Shown piece by piece: positions 46,013 to 58,235 of a stretch of DNA of 64,000 bases. How positions within the stretch are numbered: position 1 is the stretch's first letter; each line of letters opens with the position of its first letter. The notes beneath the pieces were generated by a model. That model saw only the letters and a program-made list of their open reading frames with translations. It was not told the origin of the DNA and made no database searches. A program made the translations under genes and the position numbers. Origin of the DNA: Epiperipatus broadwayi. Taxonomy: Eukaryota > Onychophora > Udeonychophora > Euonychophora > Peripatidae. Location: contig JAQFVV010000056.1 in NCBI GenBank assembly GCA_028023455.1, positions 808,001 through 872,000 on the forward strand, written 5' to 3'.

Positions 46013-47015
46013 TGTAATTAGAAGGGGCTTGAACTCAGATTTTCAAACTCCCTACAGCTATTCTCTCCATTTTATACAATCAATATATGTGACTAGATAC
46101 ATGTCAAAAAGGTAAATGATCTCCAATATATGCATTTCATGCTGAACCAGCACTTATCTGTTGGTCCAGATTACCATCTTCCACACACATATACAATCAG
46201 TGCTCAGTTTATATTAAGATAGCAAATCTTCATACTTTAATTGACAAGCTTCAATCTTCTCCATCCTCCAGCTCTTCAGCCATCCATATAATTGGAAGCC
46301 TAAGGATGGAATGCTCAAAACTATTGTTTTAATGCCAAAATTACTTGTCATACCTATATTGACTTGAAGTCAATCTGACCTCTTACATATAGGACCTTAA
46401 TATGTCCATTTAATTACACAGAAAAGGAATGGGCAGAATAAGACTGAATATATAATATTTAAATAATGTATATTGTCTATACTAACCTTAATGTAATTAG
46501 CAGGGATTTGAACTTTCAAGCTTCCTACAACTATGCACTCCATCATTTATAACCAATACAATATACATGTATTTAAATCTTTTTATTCAGCCTGTATTCT
46601 GTTTATCTCTCTTTTCTGTAATTAAATAGACATACTAAGGTTTTATATGTGAGAGGTCAGATTGACTTAAAGACAACATCAGTATGACAATAATAATGGC
46701 ATTATCAAGGGCTTTGAGTGTTCTACCCTCAGGTTTTGAATGATATGGATGGCTAAAGAGTTGAAGGATGGAGAAGATTGAAGTTTTTTCATTAAAGTAC
46801 AAAGATTTGCTATTTTAATATAAACTGAGCACTGATTGTATATATGTGTGGGAGATGGGTGATCTGGTCAAATTGATGATGCTAGTTCAGCACAAAATAT
46901 GTATATTGGAGATCATTTATTTTTAACATGTATGATCATGTGTATCTGTTGTATAAAATGGAGTGAACAACTGTAGGGAGCTTGAAAGTCTGAGCTCAAG
47001 CCTCTTTTTAATATA
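46013..47015. repeat. Long inverted repeat, ~435-bp arms, built from FB-family sequence
   Basis: The left arm 46013-46449 and right arm 46580-47015 are reverse complements with moderate divergence. Shared landmarks are 'atacaatcagtgctcag' against 'ctgagcactgattgtat', 'gcttcaatcttctccatcct' against its complement near 46770, and 'caatctgacctc' against 'gaggtcagattg'. The 130-base spacer contains a further FB tRNA-like head (46489-46560). The outer ends are FB heads facing outward. It shows that the FB element has a longer body (~430 bp) than the heads alone suggest. Confidence 0.8.
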
Positions 47016-48859
47016 CAGTATATATATATACATTCATAACTACTTATCACAGTTTGGTATAGTCTTTGCTATTATTCATTTTTATATTAAAATGTATATT
47101 GAGGTTTACATTAAAACTTTCCTAACAATTATTTATAAGGAAGGAGTGTGTTTTCTTCCTCCTTGTCTTCTTTCTTTTCTAAGGTCATCTATTGCTTTTG
47201 TAAGAATATGAGAAAGTCATGTGATGTTCTTGGTATCACTTTTTTATTAATTTTCATTTCTCCATTTTTTCTCATTTTCTATTATATATATTGTAATAGA
47301 TTATTACTTTATTGGATTTGAGCAATTTAAATTGATGTTAGCAATAAATGATGACACTTATCAACAACAAATCATTTCAAAGTACATGGAAGAAAAGCAT
47401 GAAAAAGTAGAATGCCACATGTGAGCATTAACTTGTCATCTGTTAACATTAATTATTTCACAGAAATAAATATTCTTTTGTTTATAATCTTTTTTTTAAT
47501 ATCACCCTTAAATAATAATGCAGACTGATGCAGACCTCAATATCAGAGCACTTTTTTGTTATGACATTTTTTTAGTCATCATTTTATTTAACCAGTTATT
47601 TGGGATTATTGTTATTTCTAAGCTAAAAATGGCTACTGAAAAAATTATTGACCATATTTGGGAATTCTTCATTTATTGATAACTTATACTTAGTATGGTT
47701 AATAATAATCATATTAATGTAGTTTCTTTAATGGTTAAATAGCTGATTCATAGCTTCAATTTGTATTTTGAAATCTTAACTAAAACCCAGTAATTAATTA
47801 TAATAGCTATGTGACTCAGAATTAATTTAGATAATTATAAAGGCTGATGTACCAATTCTTTTCATATGATTAGTTCAAAGTAGAATCAGTATTTTCAACT
47901 CCAATGACCCTTAATATTATGCCATTAATAATAGTGGTCATGATTGGTGAAAATGAATTTTAAAATAACAACTTATAAATAATACAGTATTTTTCATGAC
48001 TTGCCTGGTTAAGAGTAATAAGAATGTCATCTCAAAAATTAAAAATTTCTTTAATTGCTTGCTCTGCATTGAGAATATTTAAATGAATCTGATGTCTTCT
48101 TGTGTCTTGGCTCTGGTGTTCGAAACACTTCTGACTTTGAGAGCTAATGATCATATGATGATGACTGTTTTGCCAGTAATGCATCAAATGTGTTTGCAAA
48201 ATATGTATGTATTAATGTGATAATCATAAAAAGTTATATATCAGTTTAAAAAAAAGTTTCTTTATTAAATTAACTACAGTATATTCAATTCATTAACTTA
48301 TATCAGTTAGTATTTAACAGTTAGATTTTCCTCAATTAAGAAAAAGAAATGAAAAAAAATAGGAAATTGTATGACTTTTGATGAATCTGCCATTTGTAAG
48401 TTTTCATCTTGCTGTTCATTTAATTATGAAGATAAATAAAATTCTTTAGATAACTTAAAATAAATGTTATATATGATAAAATAATTTTAAGCAGAACAAT
48501 ACTTTTTTTTTAAAAAAAAAGAAAAGAAAAGTCTGTTTTTAATTGATAAGAAATCATTTTCTGAACATTATTATAAATTTGAAAGTTTAAATTGTTTTCC
48601 TCAAGTAAATAATAAATTTTAAATGATTTGTTTTCAAAAATGACTAATAGTGTTAATGTATTTTAATTTAAAATCAAGATTTATAAGTGGTATTCTACTA
48701 ATACAAATATGAAAATTTCTGGGCACATAAATACATACACACACACAAATAAAAATTGCTGGCGTATATATACTCATGTATGTCTGTGGTGAATTTTATT
48801 TATCTTATTTCTTAGAGATTTTGATTATAATTTATTTTCTTAATAAATCCATACTCCAT
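47016..48859. other. AT-rich DNA, nothing recognised
   Basis: Short frames and A/T runs. No gene or repeat is supported. Confidence 0.5.
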
Positions 48860-48989
48860 TTAACACTGATATTTTTTTCCCCATGTGTCATAGTATTAGC
48901 CAGGAAGCGAACCCGCCAACCCAGGACAACTGCTTGTAAAGTAGCTGTCACTGACCTCTCGACCACCAATGCTTAACACTGACATTTTT
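48860..48989 (-). mobile_element. Short tRNA-like SINE (tS family)
   Basis: The tRNA-like body is 48972-48893 on the minus strand, with A-box side 'tggtggtcgagagg' and B box 'gggttcgcttcct', tail ATGACACATG and an A-rich end. The flanks 48860-48876 and 48973-48989 are a 17-bp direct repeat with one mismatch. A short open frame crossing it (48776-48976) is spurious. Confidence 0.85.
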
Positions 48990-49735
48990 GTAAGGATTCA
49001 CAATAGCGATCATCAATTTGTACCCACTATTTTATTCTACAGTCAATTATTCACTATAGTGATCTTAAAAATGTATTTCAAAGTTTTTCATGACCATTTT
49101 TAAAAAATGCCAGCCATATGATAAGACTGACGAAGACATTATAGGATAGTTGTGTCATTCAAAAGCAAAATAGTGACATTCATCCTGAAAATATAACAAT
49201 ACAGAGTTTATTCATAATGCATAATACAGTGCACAGTATTTTGGTACTGTATACAATATTTTGAGTTTAAACCTAAAGTATGATTAATGAACAATACAGT
49301 ATTTTATTTAATTTTCATCCAGCATCCTTGCAAAATAATCAGTACTTCATTAATGACATATTCAAAGTAGACATTTTTATTAGTAATGACTACAAAAGCA
49401 AAAAAATATATTTTTTTTTCGGTATAATTAATCAAAATTATATTTTGATGATGTATAACAACCAAATATATTAATATAGTATTAGATTTTAAAATATATA
49501 CATAAGTGTAAAAACTGTACACTGTATTTTCTCACTTATGAATTAAAATTTTTATGAATAGGACTTTGCTTGCAGCAAAAATTAACATCATTATATTGTA
49601 ATTTAGCAAATGTAATTCTTATTTTATAAAAAATGATTTCATGAATTATGCAATTAATAATCAAGTATATGAACAAAAATTATTAAATCTAAATTAAAAA
49701 TAACAATTCTTGCTCAATTTTAAAACATCTCATGT
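48990..49735. other. AT-rich DNA, nothing recognised
   Basis: No supported feature. Overlapping short frames on both strands at 49280-49522 are AT-rich chance frames. Confidence 0.5.
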
Positions 49736-50022
49736 TCATTATTTAATATATGGAAATAAAGTTTTTGGAAAGAAATAAGAAGTTTTATGCATTTATTTAT
49801 AATTTTGGAGAATATATTTATTTTAAAAGAAAAAAGTATTTGTTTAATTTGTCATTGTATAAAAGTAATATTATGGTGTAATATATATTGTAAAGTAAAT
49901 GTATAATGTGAATTTATATATATGTTCATTAATTAATATATGGAAATAAAGTTTTTGCATTAGTTAATTATATGGAAATAAAGTTTTTGGAAAGAAAAAA
50001 GTTTTATGTATTTGTTTATAAT
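49736..50022. repeat. Direct repeats of a 'tatggaaataaagtttttgg' module
   Basis: The segment 'atgttcatt.atttaatatatggaaataaagtttttgg' and what follows ('aaagaaataagaagttttatg') at 49733-49806 recurs in whole or part at 49922-49956 and 49965-50022. These are local duplications of ~25-70 bases, moderately diverged. Confidence 0.6.
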
Positions 50023-50029
50023 ATTATGT

Positions 50030-50290
50030 CACTCTAACCCCTCATTATCAGACCATTGCATATCCATTTATATTAATAGGAAAGGGATGGGCTGGATTTA
50101 TACTGTGATCTCCAAGACAATATATAATTAACTTATTTATTCAGTATATTGAATGTTTACTATAGTAAATAGAGGGATTTGAACTTAAGATTTTGAGTCT
50201 ATATTTATGCTCTAATCCATCTTAAACAACCTGTACACATGACTACATACCTGTGAAAAAGATAAATGATCCCCAATATATATATATATA
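50030..50290 (-). repeat. FB-family SINE remnant
   Basis: 50170-50290 has 'agggatttgaacttaagatt' (B-box complement) followed by 'ccatcttaaacaacctgtac', 'catgactacatacctgtgaa' and 'aatgatccccaatatata', the FB head order. 50040-50130 resembles the FB body seen inverted at 52190-52270. It ends in the (TA)n hairpin pair at 50281-50365. Confidence 0.5.
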
Positions 50291-50365
50291 TATAGTACCA
50301 TTTATTTATATATGGTACAATATATATATATATATATAGTACCATTTATTTATATATGGTACAAA
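50281..50365. repeat. Tandem duplication of a 24-bp palindrome plus (TA)n, 44-bp period
   Basis: 'gtaccatttatttatatatg' followed by gtac occurs at 50295-50318 and again 44 bases later. Each copy is palindromic in outline (gtaccat...atggtac), and they are separated by (TA)n. Probably replication slippage between TA tracts. Confidence 0.8.
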
Positions 50366-51639
50366 TATATTGGCATTTGGTAAAAGCTAAAAGAAAAAGC
50401 AAATTTAACGATCGTTTAAAGAGGCACCATTTTAGATTTTTTTTTAATTAATGTAATTTATTTTTTTAAAACATACAATGAAAGTTAAAAATAAAAGTTA
50501 AAATTGGAAAGAATAAAAGACACCCAAGATTTCAATTAGTAAAATATTTCTAACTACGATTAAAGATGGCAGAATTATGTTTAAAAAAAGACTTTATAAC
50601 TTAAATTTAAAAAAGAATATACAAGATTATTATCTTGTATGCTGATAAAAGGACAAAAGAAAATAGTTGTGCAGAGAAGTCTAAAAATGGATCGCGAATA
50701 TAAAAGGCAGAAAAACTTAAAAAGGAGTGTCTTTTTCTTAACTAGCAGCTTCCATTAGGTCCGAGATAGAAAAAATATCCTATCCCAGACTAATCATATC
50801 CAGGACTACCATTATTCATATGCTGAGGGGGATCGTCATGTGGAGTGGAATGGATGTGTACAGATACCTTTAGTCATATAGGTCACTCAGAAAAATCATC
50901 AATTTTAGCCATTAGGATGGGCCAAGAACCTACAAAAATGTCGTCAGAGTGAAACTAGTTAACTTCAATGAGCTCTTCAAAATATGTACTACAAAACTTA
51001 CTAGTAAGATTATTCATATCCCGATTCTGTCTAAATTAAGCTTATAATATACTACTAATAGAGACATTTGCAGAATTATCATTCAAAAAACTTCCTGGAA
51101 GAAACTTAAGAAGTGAACTTTAATTATTAAACTGTTTTAGTTAGTTGATTTAACGTCTGGATTAGCATGCATGTAGTCTTTCCAATTAATTAGTAATGTA
51201 TTTTTTAAATATTATTATTTGTTTGAAAAAAATATTTTGCTTTTATCAACTTTTCATTGTGCATTATTAATGTTAGTTATTAAATTTATTAATATTAGTT
51301 AATTGTGTGATAAATGTGTAAATTACCTTTGCCAATATGTTTATTTATTAACTAAGCCCTGGGTGTAATATTCTCTGAAAAATAACTACGGTAAATCAAA
51401 AACCCAATCCATTAAATTATTTTCTTCTTAATTTACAATGTGTGGTGTGACAGATTTCAGTGGATTCGTGTATGAATTCTGGCACCCTGATTAAAATAAA
51501 TAAAAAGCTGATTGTATGTCATAATAATTAGTAGACCAGTTAATCAGGAAATATAGCTATGTTTTTAGAAATATGAACAAAATATTTATATTTTCCGCCG
51601 TCATAGCTTGATTAACTTTCACTTCATAGTGTGTAAAAG
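50366..51639. other. Non-coding stretch, one hairpin
   Basis: 'acaagattattatcttgt' at 50621-50638 is a perfect 18-bp palindrome. 50740-50960 is GC-richer than its surroundings but has no open frame or recognisable family. Confidence 0.4.
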
Positions 51640-52660
51640 AAGGCCTATCACAATGTACCAAAATGTGAAAAATGTTACAATATATATATATTGTGCACAA
51701 CCAGCATTCTCCAGTTAAACAAAATCATAATCTCTCACTCATATATTACAGTCAGTGCTCAGCTTATATTAAGACAGCAATTCCTTAAACTATAATGGAC
51801 ATGCTTCAATCTTCTCACCCTTCCAACAATTCACCCATCCAAAGCTCTTGCTGGATTTGATATTGTGATCAAATCTATGTAGTCATAATAACAATCTTAA
51901 GTTCCTGTCCATTATAGTTTAATGAATTACTATTTAATATAAGCTAAGCACTGATTGTATATCTTTATGGGAGATTATGATCTAGTCCAACTGGTGAATG
52001 TTGGTTATGCACAAAATACATACAATGGCAATCACTTTTTTTTTTTTCATATGTATTAGTTGTTTGAGATGGAGAAGAGAAAGAATTTAGACTGAAAATC
52101 CTATGTTCAAATCTCTCTTATAATAGTATACATTTAGTATGCTGAATGAATAGCTTAATTACATATTGCCTTGGAAATAGGTTACATCATAGTATAAGTC
52201 CAGCTCATCTGGCTTCTATTAATATAAATGGATACATAATGGTTTGATAATATAAAGAGGTTATATGACATAATGTCTGCATGGGTATGACTACAATATC
52301 AAATCCATCAAGGCTTTGAATCTTTCTTTGTTGAGTTTTCAATGAAATGGATGATTGAATTGTTGGAAGGGTGAAAAGATTGGAGTCTGTCCATACATGT
52401 TTAAGGAATTGCTTTCTTAATATAAGCTGAACACAGATTATATATATATATATATATATATATGGGGGACATTATGATCTGGCTCAACTGATAAGTGCTG
52501 ATTTTTCATGAAATATGCATATTGGGAATCATCTTTTTCACATGAGTGTGTTCATGTGTATCAGTTGTTTGACATGGAATAAAGGATGAATGTAGACTGA
52601 AAATTCTAAGTGCAAATTTTTCTATTTACTAATTCAGTAATACTGAATGAATAGGTTAAT
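51640..52660. repeat. Array of FB-family copies in both orientations
   Basis: 51640-51880 holds a body in one orientation ('cagtcagtgctcagctta', 'gcttcaatcttctcac'). 51900-52130 holds it in the other ('agctaagcactgattgta', 'gtccaactggtgaatg'). 52330-52660 repeats the latter ('taagctgaacacagatta', 'ctggctcaactgataagtgc', 'gtgtatcagttgtttgacat'). The 51.9 and 52.4 kb segments are thus tandem direct copies ~500 bp apart. A (TA)n tract at 52439-52461 lies at the position where other copies have shorter TA tracts. Confidence 0.65.
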
Positions 52661-53214
52661 AAATCATTTGTTTGTTATTATTTACACATGGTTACAGACC
52701 TGGAAAAAATATAGCTGATTCCTGAGATATCTTTCTACAGAAGCAGTATTATCCTAATTACTATCACCATTTTTGTATATATATCTAATGAATATTGCTT
52801 TGATTTAATATATAAATCAAACATAGATTTATAATGTGCATGCATGTTGACTATATTTACATGAAATAATAAGGTTTACCTATGCAAAATAACATATCAT
52901 AACAAATGAAATTATTTTTATATTATGTAATATGTTGAATTTTTTTAGACATTTTTTAATTCACAATAAGTGTAATAATTTTCAGTTACAACTTTGCAGG
53001 CCAAAATGAAAATCTGGATTTGACAGAATAGTTAGTAATTTTCTATTGCAAATAAAATCAACAAGTTAAAAAGGACAAAATAATATGGATCAATTTATAT
53101 ATTTAGAGAAATTTCCATACAGAAAGGCTGCCTTGGATAACATATTTACATTTAAAAGATTATGGTATTTCATCATAGCTAAATTTGTTGTATAAATAAG
53201 GCTGTTATCCCTTG
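52661..53214. other. AT-rich DNA, nothing recognised
   Basis: No supported feature. Confidence 0.5.
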
Positions 53215-54920
53215 TTTAGTATCATTATCATCATTTTCAACAGTTTTCCATGTTCTGTCCACTTTCTCTGAATCTTAGTCTCTCTTCTCCATAATATAGC
53301 TTACATATTGGCTCTTTCTATGTTTTTGTAATATTCTGAAATCCAATTTAAGATTTCAACTGTTCATCTGTTATCATCTTTTTAGCAGTATATCCATCTC
53401 AGTTCTGTTTCAGTTTCTTAATTATTTCAGTGATGTCAGTGATTCCTTTTTTCCATTCATCTATATATTTCATTTTTTGATTTCTCTTAGGAATTATATT
53501 TATATTTGTCCAAGTTTCAGTTTCATAAGTAATAATTGATAAAACATATTTATTAAAAACTTGTCTTTTTATACTTATAGACCTATTTTAATACTAAATA
53601 GTTTTTACCAAAAGCAATCTGTCCAAGTTTATTTCTATGATTAATTTCATCTACTATGTTTTCATCTGTATTATTGTGATCAAAGTATTTATAGTTAACT
53701 TCTAATTCCTGATTATCAATATTTTTTCTTTGGAAAAAATCCATTGAATACTTTAGGTTTTTTCTAGCATTTATCTTTAGTCCTTTGTTCTTACCCTTAT
53801 ATGATAGCTTTTACAACTTATCCTGAATTGTTGAAGCATTATTTGCAAAAACGCCCACATTAGCTACAAAATTCATATGATTTAAATAATCTCCATTTAC
53901 TTTTACTTTTTAGTTTCATATTTTAATCTACCAAGTACTTCTTGTAGATTTTGGAGACATAAAATCACTTTGTCATACACTCTTCTTAATATTAATTATC
54001 CTAGTATCACCTTTGTTAAATATTCTTCAGAATGTGACAGTATTCTAGACCTATATCTCAATGATCTGTTACTTTAATCACTATAGAAATGCTGATAGAA
54101 TCAATTGCCTTTTCATAATCTACAATTTCAAAACTTAATGACAACTCATTCATTCATCTTTTGTATAACTTTTCTCAATACTTGGATGTGATCCATTTTT
54201 GCTAAACCAATTTTTTAATACAGCTTGTTTTTTATATTGGTTAGAATTCAAAGTTCACTGAAGATAAGTTGTAATTATCATGATAAAGATATTATACAGA
54301 AGTGATAGAAAACTAGTAAGTCAATATTTAATATCTTCTAATAAGCTTTCTTAAATATCAGTACTAAATTTTTCAATCATTTGATACATCTTTATCATTT
54401 AGACATTGGAATATATCTTTGCCAATAATTTTTCTATTTTTTCACTAGCTTCTTTTAAGATATCAGTTATAATTCCATCATTACCTGGTACTTTTCTTCA
54501 CAGATCTTATTGCATGACAATGTTCTTCACTTAATATGCTGAGTATTTCAAAAGATGTAATAACTGTAGGGGGTTCTTTGTTTTGTTGCTCTTTATTACA
54601 TTTTTTTTATGAACTCTTCCATACATTTCATGATCCTATCTCTCTTTACACCAATAATTTTATCTTTTCTTCTTTTTACAAAAATAACTTTTCATTTATT
54701 ATCAAGATGTTGTTTTTTGAGACTTCTTGCCATTTCACAATTATATTTTTCTATATTGTTATTAACTCTTTTTCATATCATTTTACAAAACTCTAGATAT
54801 TCAATTCTTCTTAATGAATCACTTTTAAAAATTTTTATATTTTATGTTTTCTTCATACATTGTGTTGTTTCATAATATAATGGTAAGTTACTACCTTCTT
54901 ATATTAGCTGTTCTTGTAGC
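53215..54920 (-). pseudogene. LINE copy 2 reverse transcriptase remnant
   Basis: Aligns by eye with 22370-24260 of copy 1. The motif C region (about 53870-53830) now reads FVANVGVFANNAS, so both catalytic Asp residues of FADD are lost. Frameshifts and stops occur throughout. Residual matches include the 'GNDGIIIDIL' block near 54480 and the YLG-type block near 53690. It ends near 54920 against the third PLE. Confidence 0.8.
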
Positions 54921-56436
54921 TCCAATGAGGCCAATTATTAGTAGTTGTAATAGGAATTATGAAAATATTTTGAAATGGATTTATAGAAAGGTTTTTAAAA
55001 GATATATAACTTTATAAGATTAAAACAGTCTTAATAATTCTAGACACTTTGTTAATAAATTAAATATTTTTTTGGAAAATAAAGATTTTAAGAATGTGTC
55101 TTTTGTAAAATTAGATATTGTTAATATATATACTAATATTTATTTGGAAGTTGTTATTAATAAGGTTATGGAATTATATATACAGGATAATGAAATTAAA
55201 TTAAAAATAGAAAGCTTTCAGTTGTATGAAATGTTGGTGATTTGTTATAAGTATGTTTTTAAATGTAGAAATAGTTTTTATAAACAAGAAGAGGATTTAA
55301 ATATGGGAAATAGTTTAAGTGGATTTTTAGCGATGGTATATATGTATAATTTTGAAAGAGAATTTTTTGTTTGTAATAATAATAGGCCAATTTTTTTATG
55401 TGAGATATGTAGATGATTAGTTTTTGATGTTTAATGGAAATAAGACGAAAACAGATATTTTTTTAAAATATATTAATAATAAAGAGGATAAAATTAAATT
55501 TACTTTGGAAAAAGAAAATGTTAATATTACTGAATATATAAATGTTAGAATTAAAAAAATAACTAATAATAATAATAGAATAGTAATTGAAACTACTGTT
55601 TATTGAGGGGAAAAAAGCATTCTATAGTCTATTAAATAATTGATATTCAGATATTGATAATAATTGTAAAATAAATGTTATTAATAATAGAATTTATAAA
55701 GCAATATAAATTGTTCAAATGAAGATTTATTAAAAGGTGAAATTGATATGATAAAATGTGAATGTTTATAAATGATTATTCTAAATATATTATTAATGAT
55801 TTGTTATGTAATAAAAATATTGAATAATGAATAATAGAATAAAATTAATTAAAAATAATAAGATAATTTATATTCAAAAGGTTTGTTAAAATTAAAAAAA
55901 TATTTAGTATGATTAATAAAAAATATAATGTTATTATTTGCCCTGTATATAAAAAGAAAAAAAAATTAATTTATTGATTAATAATGGTAATGATTATAAT
56001 GATTTAGAAGTTATGAATTCGGTTTATATTATAAAATGTTTAGATTGTATTAAGAATAATTAAGAAGCGTCATATGTTGAAATTACAAAAAATAAATTAG
56101 TTACAATATTAAAACAACATTTAAGTGATAAATATTTGCAGATTATGAACATATGTAACAATTTAAACATAAAGACTTTAAAATCGAATCATTGGAATGT
56201 ACTAGATCATATTACCAAAGAATTATAAATGAGGATATTTATATAAATTAAATGAAACCTTTAATAAATAGGTTGTTAATTGAAAAAGGAAAATAATATG
56301 TTGATTTAATCAATAATTAAATAATTATTGTGTAATATTTGTATTTATATTTATTATTTTATTTATATATTTTTTATTGTTTCTTGAGAAAGTCTAGAAA
56401 CGAATAAAGTCGAAATTGAGTATTGTTGTAATTTAT
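54921..56436 (+). pseudogene. Third Penelope-like element (PLE3), RT and GIY-YIG remnants
   Basis: On the plus strand 55072-55416 contains FVKLDIVNIYTNI (RT motif A, catalytic Asp) and 'FYKQEEDLNMGNSLSGFLA' (motif B). The YVDD box follows at about 55401-55415 in a shifted frame, then a stop. 55424-55606 continues in frame with 'DKIKFTLEKENVNITEYINV'. Farther on, 56020-56220 reads 'NSVYIIKCLDCI' followed by 'SYVEITKNKLVTILKQHL', a degenerate GIY-YIG domain. The sequence is quite unlike PLE1 and the nested PLE, so a different family. It lies within LINE copy 2 and so inserted after it. Confidence 0.75.
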
Positions 56437-56477
56437 AATAGTTCATACAATATTTGTGTAAATCACATGTTGTTAAA

Positions 56478-56730
56478 TTGGAAATAATAATTGAAAGTTT
56501 GCTATCTTTCACATGCGCTAAGACAGCCAATCAGATTTTAAACAGCTGTCTTAAGAATGATCAGGCTTATATATTTAAAAATTAAGTTGAGAAAAGGTGG
56601 TATCATCCTTTTCTTGTCAAAATCTCTGTCATGTGTCAAAGCCTGATCATTCTTAAGACAGCTGTTTAAAATCTGATTGGCTGTCTTAGCACATGTGAAA
56701 GATTAGCAAACTTTCAATTATTATTTCCAA
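56478..56730. repeat. Foldback element, ~91-bp arms
   Basis: 56478-56568 and 56639-56730 are near-perfect reverse complements ('agacagccaatcagatttta' against 'aaaatctgattggctgtct'), with a 70-base loop. The segment is bounded by 'aatagttcatacaatatt' (56437-56454) and 'aatagttcatataataaa' (56729-56746), a candidate target duplication of ~16-18 bp. It may be a PLE3-associated structure or an independent foldback. Confidence 0.8.
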
Positions 56731-56746
56731 TAGTTCATATAATAAA

Positions 56747-57071
56747 AAAATAAACTTCCCAATTAAATAAATAATGCGTTTAAATGTGCTAAAATGCAGG
56801 CAATAGTGAAACTAACAACATCTACACTATAAACAGCCTTAATGAATATTACTATAAACTGAAATGAAGCATGCTTCTCTCCCTCCAAAAAGTGGATTCT
56901 CTAATCCACTTTGCATATATTTAAATATGTGTTAAATACATTTTCTATCATGCTCATGCAACCCACTTGCTATGATTATGGGAAGATAAAACTTCTTGAA
57001 AGTGCTTGGCCAATTAATATTGCAGTTTATACTTAGCTTCATCGTTGCCTGCATTTTAGCACATTTAGACA
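56747..57071. mobile_element. MITE with 22-bp TIRs
   Basis: The TIRs 'aaatgtgctaaaatgcaggc' + aa (56782-56803) and its exact reverse complement (57045-57066) enclose ~240 bases with no frame. Beyond the TIRs, 'aatagttcatataataaa' occurs at 56729-56746 and 57071-57088, an 18-bp exact repeat that could be a target duplication for a larger insertion including the 35 bases before the left TIR. An internal hairpin 'aagtggatt' against 'aatccactt' lies at 56890-56911. Confidence 0.7.
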
Positions 57072-57129
57072 ATAGTTCATATAATAAATCATATTTTATA
57101 AAGAAGAAGGTGCATGTGTCTTGTTTTAT

Positions 57130-58160
57130 ATAGTTATTAATACTGTGTTAGTTATTTTTTTGCTGATTTTATTTAAGTCTGTACCATCATCATTGTCTGT
57201 TAATATTTTAAAAGAATTTGCCAGTTCTAAATTAAATTCATTGAAGTGTTTTTGAAGGTTAGGAATATCAACTATTTGTTAATACTGTTTTTGTTTTGTT
57301 TTTTTTTTTGTAATTTTGAGCTTTTGTTGTGCATTAACATATATCTCATTAATCAATAATTTCTTTCTGTGTTGAATCTATTTAGAACATTACAATCCTA
57401 AATGCATGTTTCCTGTTAAGTAAAATGTAATCAAATTTACTTTCATTTGGATGCTTCTCTGTTCATTTTCATTTAGGATTTTTCCCAAAGAAAGAATTCA
57501 TAATATCAGGGTTTTTTTTAAATTCCACAATTCTGAGACCTCTTTCATTTCTATTACTATAACTAAATTTATCTGCAGAACTTTTATCTTTTAATTGTTT
57601 ATCAATTCTAACATTAATCTTTTATCACAATTTTAAAATATTGTTTGGTGTGATCAAAATCATTTTATACATCCATATAAAAATTATCTATTTCTTCATC
57701 ACAGTAATTACTTTTAGGGACATAAACTTGAATTATCTATATTTGATATGTTCCATTAGTTTGAATAACTAATCTTGTCACAGTCTATCATCAATCTATA
57801 TAATGTTGTTCTTCAACTTTTTATTTATAATGAATTCCACTCAGCTTTGTTTCTACTATTTGCACCTTTATAGTAAAATACATGTACACTTTTTAAATCA
57901 ACTGTCTTTTTACCATTTCTTCTTACTTCACAAAATCCAACAATGTCACATTTAGTGTCAGAAAATTGTTACTCCAATTCATGTAATATTTTTTTAAAGT
58001 GATCTGTAGTTGTAAGTATCTAAATAAAAAGTCATCATTGAATGACACCATGGATCTGCAGTCAGGTAATTCTTCACTTGAATTTTGACCACAAATTCCT
58101 GCCTTGCCTGGTTACTTTAAAGCTTTCTGGGAATATGGGCTATAATTTAATGTTTATAAT
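57130..58160 (-). pseudogene. LINE copy 2 endonuclease remnant
   Basis: Aligns with about 24280-25320 of copy 1. Recognisable are the 'aaggttaggaatatcaacta' stretch near 57256, 'gaacattacaatcct' near 57385, and the conserved 'acttcacaaaatccaacaat' stretch (GLCEV region) near 57925. No open frame longer than a few tens of codons remains. The 3' side is cut at ~57130 by the insertion block. Confidence 0.75.
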
Positions 58161-58163
58161 AAT

Positions 58164-58165
58164 TG

Positions 58166-58235
<70 letters not shown>

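Larger units (their letters stand above)
43211..46195. repeat. ~1.5-kb tandem duplication of a palindromic composite unit
   Basis: Unit 1 (43211 to ~44690) and unit 2 (~44713 to ~46195) are direct repeats. Each contains, in order, a large palindrome, an AT-rich block ending in a smaller hairpin (44230-44373; its counterpart near 45780-45890), and a tRNA-related FB head (44499-44700; 46013-46195). Markers at equal positions are 'caagataaaact', 'gctatatttcaaattg', 'ctcaatccaaag'-like text and 'ttcagattggcct'-like text. Unit 2 alone carries a tS SINE. The copies are diverged, so the duplication is not very recent. Confidence 0.8.

Noticed and set aside
48776-48976. 66-codon plus-strand frame
   Set aside because: Its C-terminal third is the antisense tS SINE.
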